NCBI RefSeq assembly: GCF_009829325.1
Contig: NZ_VUOS01000028.1
Coordinates: 47,297 to 111,296, forward strand
Direction: 5' to 3'
Source: Nocardia sp. CY41
Lineage (GTDB): Bacteria > Actinomycetota > Actinomycetes > Mycobacteriales > Mycobacteriaceae
Length of the DNA: 64,000 nucleotides
Shown here: positions 62,282 to 64,000 of the stretch, piece by piece
Layout: each line of letters opens with the position of its first letter
How positions within the stretch are numbered: the stretch's first letter is position 1
The notes under the pieces: model-generated
Database searches by the model: none
What the model was told of the DNA's origin: nothing
What the model saw: the letters and a program-made list of their open reading frames with translations, nothing else
Translations under genes and position numbers: made by a program

Positions 62282-63145
62282 TCAAATTTTGGGCAAGTCC
62301 GCGGCCCGGGGTGCGACCCCCGTGCTGTAGGAAGTCTCCCAGGCCATGACGTTCGCGACGTACGCCATCGAGTGGTTGTACCGCAGGATCGCCTTGGACT
62401 GTTGCGCCAGGTCGCGCATGTTCAGGCCGCCGTCGCACAGGTACTTTCCGGCCGTCAGAGCGGCGTCGAACAGGTTCTGCGGATCGGCGATGCCGTCGCC
62501 GTTGCCGTCGGCCGCGTAGCGCTTCCAGGTGTCGGGCAGGAACTGCATCGGCCCGATCGCGCGGTCGTAGCCGTCCAGGCCGTCGAGCGCGCCGTCGTCG
62601 GAGTCCCGGACGACGTGGTTGCCGGTGAGCGAGCCGTCCAGCACGGGGCCGTAGACCGGGCTCAGCGGATTGCCGTCGGCGTCGGCTTTGCCGCCGAACG
62701 CGTGTGTGGACTCCACCCGTCCGATGCCGGCCAGCAGCGACCACGGCATGCCGCACACCGGGTTCTCGGCCGCCAGGACGCGTTCCGCGTTCTGGTACGC
62801 CGCGACGGCCACACCGGGGACGCCCAGCGGCCCGGCCGGCATCGCGGCCGGTTGCCTGCCATTCGGCAGCGCAACGGTTTTCACCAGCGGTGTCGCGGTG
62901 GGCGCGGCCTTGGCCATGGCGTGTGCGACGAATTCGGCCGCGGCGACGGGCTCGGCGGCCGCCTGCGGCCGGGCGCCCTGGACACTCTGGTCATCCGGCG
63001 TCTGGACCGCGGCTGCGAGGGGTACGGCGTCGCCGACCTCGGAGGCTGCCGTGACGGATACCAGCCCGGCGGGAACCAGTCCGGTCAACGCGATGACGGA
63101 ACTCCGTCTGGCGGTGGCAGGCGGTTGTTTTCGATGACGCCCCAC
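62282..63145 (-). CDS. Secreted lytic transglycosylase (MltB/SLT-2 like), Rv1230c-like
   Basis: The 287-aa precursor has a basic N-terminus with a signal peptide (SSVIALTGLVPAGLVSVTAA) and an Ala/Pro linker. The MltB-type domain includes WSLLAGIGRVESTHAFGG, where Glu in VES is the catalytic acid, then AIGPMQFLPDTWKRYAADGN and GIADPQNLFDAALTAGKYLC. Its end RYNHSMAYVANVMAWETSYS is shared with the neighbouring gene. It cleaves the glycan strand of peptidoglycan. It is followed by mrp 19 bases downstream. Confidence 0.9.
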   Translation of the reverse strand: MGRHRKQPPATARRSSVIALTGLVPAGLVSVTAASEVGDAVPLAAAVQTPDDQSVQGARPQAAAEPVAAAEFVAHAMAKAAPTATPLVKTVALPNGRQPAAMPAGPLGVPGVAVAAYQNAERVLAAENPVCGMPWSLLAGIGRVESTHAFGGKADADGNPLSPVYGPVLDGSLTGNHVVRDSDDGALDGLDGYDRAIGPMQFLPDTWKRYAADGNGDGIADPQNLFDAALTAGKYLCDGGLNMRDLAQQSKAILRYNHSMAYVANVMAWETSYSTGVAPRAADLPKI

Positions 63146-63258
63146 GGTGTGGTGACCCTCCCATGACTCGCTGTGAGCCGTTTGTTACGGACCAGGGGAG
63201 AGGCTACCGCATCCGAGATCTTTTTGTTACTGCTTCGTGATCTGATACCAGGTTTGAA
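63146..63258 (-). promoter_or_regulatory. Region between the two transglycosylase genes with GTAACAAA repeats
   Basis: On the minus strand this 113-base gap contains GTAACAAAAA (about 63222-63231) and GTAACAAACG (about 63178-63187), a direct repeat of GTAACAAA spaced 44 bases start to start. GGTCACC near 63152-63158 is related. GTAACA-type repeats resemble MtrA boxes described upstream of cell-wall hydrolase genes in actinobacteria. No c-di-AMP riboswitch pattern was recognised. Confidence 0.35.
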
Positions 63259-64000
63259 TCACTGCTGGGGAGCCGGTGGGGCGGGAAGCGGGATGACGAT
63301 GCCGAACGGCAGGGTGATCCCGGGTTGCGGCGTGGGCGTGGGCGCGGCGTCGGGCACCGGTTCCGGTTCCGGCGTGGGCGGTGTGGTGGTGGCGGGCGCG
63401 GTATCGCCCCGGGGTGCGGCATCGGGAGCGGGCTGATCGCCAGGGAGCGGGACGGATTCGGTCGTGGCGAGCGTGGTGTCGGGCTGTGCGCATCGGGCGG
63501 CCGCCTGGTCCGGAGCGCCCGGCTGACCGGCGGTTCCGGTATCGGCGGGCTTGGCTCCAGGGCCGGATCCGGCCGGGCCGGGTGGCTGGGCCGGTGCGGC
63601 GCCATAGGGCTGCTGCGGGGCTAGTGGTACGCGCGCTGTCCCTGGTAGGTCGGGGAACGGCATCGGTGCGGGAATCGCCTGTCCCACACACGGATCGACC
63701 GGTGGAGGCGGGCAGAAGATTCCGCACGGGATCGGCGGCAGGCCCGGGATCGTGATCATCACCGTGGTCGGCGCAGGCCGCGGCCGCGGCCTCGGAGCCA
63801 GGCCCGCCGCCCGCGCCTGCTCGTCCGGATCGATGGCCGGCGTCTGGGTACGCACCGCGCTCATGTCCGGACTCGGCGAGAGCGTGCCCGGTGCCACCAG
63901 ATCCGGCGAGATCCGCACCTGCGTCGGCGAACCCCCCGTCCGATACGCCGCCGACCAACTCAGCACATTCGCCGCGTACGCCATCGAGTTGTTGTACCGC
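63259..64000 (-). CDS. Second lytic transglycosylase paralogue, N-terminus cut by window edge
   Basis: The frame enters from the right edge with RYNNSMAYAANVLSWSAAYR, the same C-terminal end as the neighbouring enzyme's RYNHSMAYVANVMAWETSYS. A tail of more than 200 residues that is Pro/Ala/Thr-rich follows, with PIPCGIFCPPPPVDPCVG and repeated P-x-P. Only the end of the catalytic domain is in the window. The long disordered Pro-rich tail, absent from the first copy, suggests a wall-spanning or protein-binding segment. Confidence 0.85.
   Translation of the reverse strand, partial: RYNNSMAYAANVLSWSAAYRTGGSPTQVRISPDLVAPGTLSPSPDMSAVRTQTPAIDPDEQARAAGLAPRPRPRPAPTTVMITIPGLPPIPCGIFCPPPPVDPCVGQAIPAPMPFPDLPGTARVPLAPQQPYGAAPAQPPGPAGSGPGAKPADTGTAGQPGAPDQAAARCAQPDTTLATTESVPLPGDQPAPDAAPRGDTAPATTTPPTPEPEPVPDAAPTPTPQPGITLPFGIVIPLPAPPAPQQ

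Noticed and set aside
63146..63258. ydaO/c-di-AMP riboswitch upstream of the transglycosylase gene
   Set aside because: Such riboswitches precede many actinobacterial wall hydrolase genes, but the conserved core sequence could not be found in this 113-base gap.

Overview
The window is high-GC actinobacterial DNA. Gene content and order match the Mycobacteriales, most likely Nocardia or a close relative. Markers are mycothiol biosynthesis (mshB), PIM/LAM synthesis (pimE, lpqW), F420 biosynthesis (fbiC), GlgM/GlgC, GpgS, and the sigE-rseA-htrA-tatB block. From about 13.3 kb onward the order follows Mycobacterium tuberculosis Rv1157c-Rv1230c in broad outline, without PE/PPE genes. This assignment rests on protein families recognised by eye, not on a search.

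Left part (1-12.1 kb) is accessory. It holds an EamA exporter (cut by the left edge) divergent from an AraC regulator, and a MarR regulator divergent from a drug-efflux-type MFS pump. A WYL regulator is divergent from a mycothiol-isomerase-like protein, with a clear inverted-repeat operator between them. An OpuC-type compatible-solute ABC operon, a CHAP hydrolase, an uncharacterised protein made of two copies of one domain, and a Tat-exported DUF1906 protein follow.

12.1-16.6 kb contains a hairpin-bearing interspersed repeat family in two clusters, an odd SILSIGS-repeat protein, a secreted Rv1158c-like protein, pimE, a pterin dehydratase and a tiny Lys/Cys-rich protein. 16.8-32 kb is the conserved core: typA, lpqW-mshB (translationally coupled), an amino-acid permease, an Rv1171-like membrane protein preceded by a 52-aa ORF, a decayed APC permease, a PH-domain membrane pair, fbiC, and fdxC-dapC. 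pruA follows at 32.1 kb.

33.7-37.1 kb looks like an inserted cassette: two close MpaB/DUF2236 oxygenase paralogues surround a TetR regulator and a secreted beta-lactamase-fold protein. Next come fadD36, a PPOX flavin/F420 protein, a toxin-antitoxin locus whose toxin appears frameshifted, dapD and dapE facing away from each other, two LOG proteins, fadD6, folP2-gpgS, and a set of poorly known genes (small membrane proteins, XdhC, an HTH protein).

51.7-64 kb carries tatB, htrA, rseA and sigE on the minus strand with a recognisable SigE-type promoter, a Rv1220c-like O-methyltransferase, twin small membrane proteins ending in PGPC-x-PFC, divergent glgC/glgM, and rlmA-DUF3117. tagA with a DivIVA-like partner, mrp, and two tandem lytic-transglycosylase paralogues (the second cut by the right edge) complete the window. 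No tRNA, rRNA, CRISPR array, IS element or prophage was seen.
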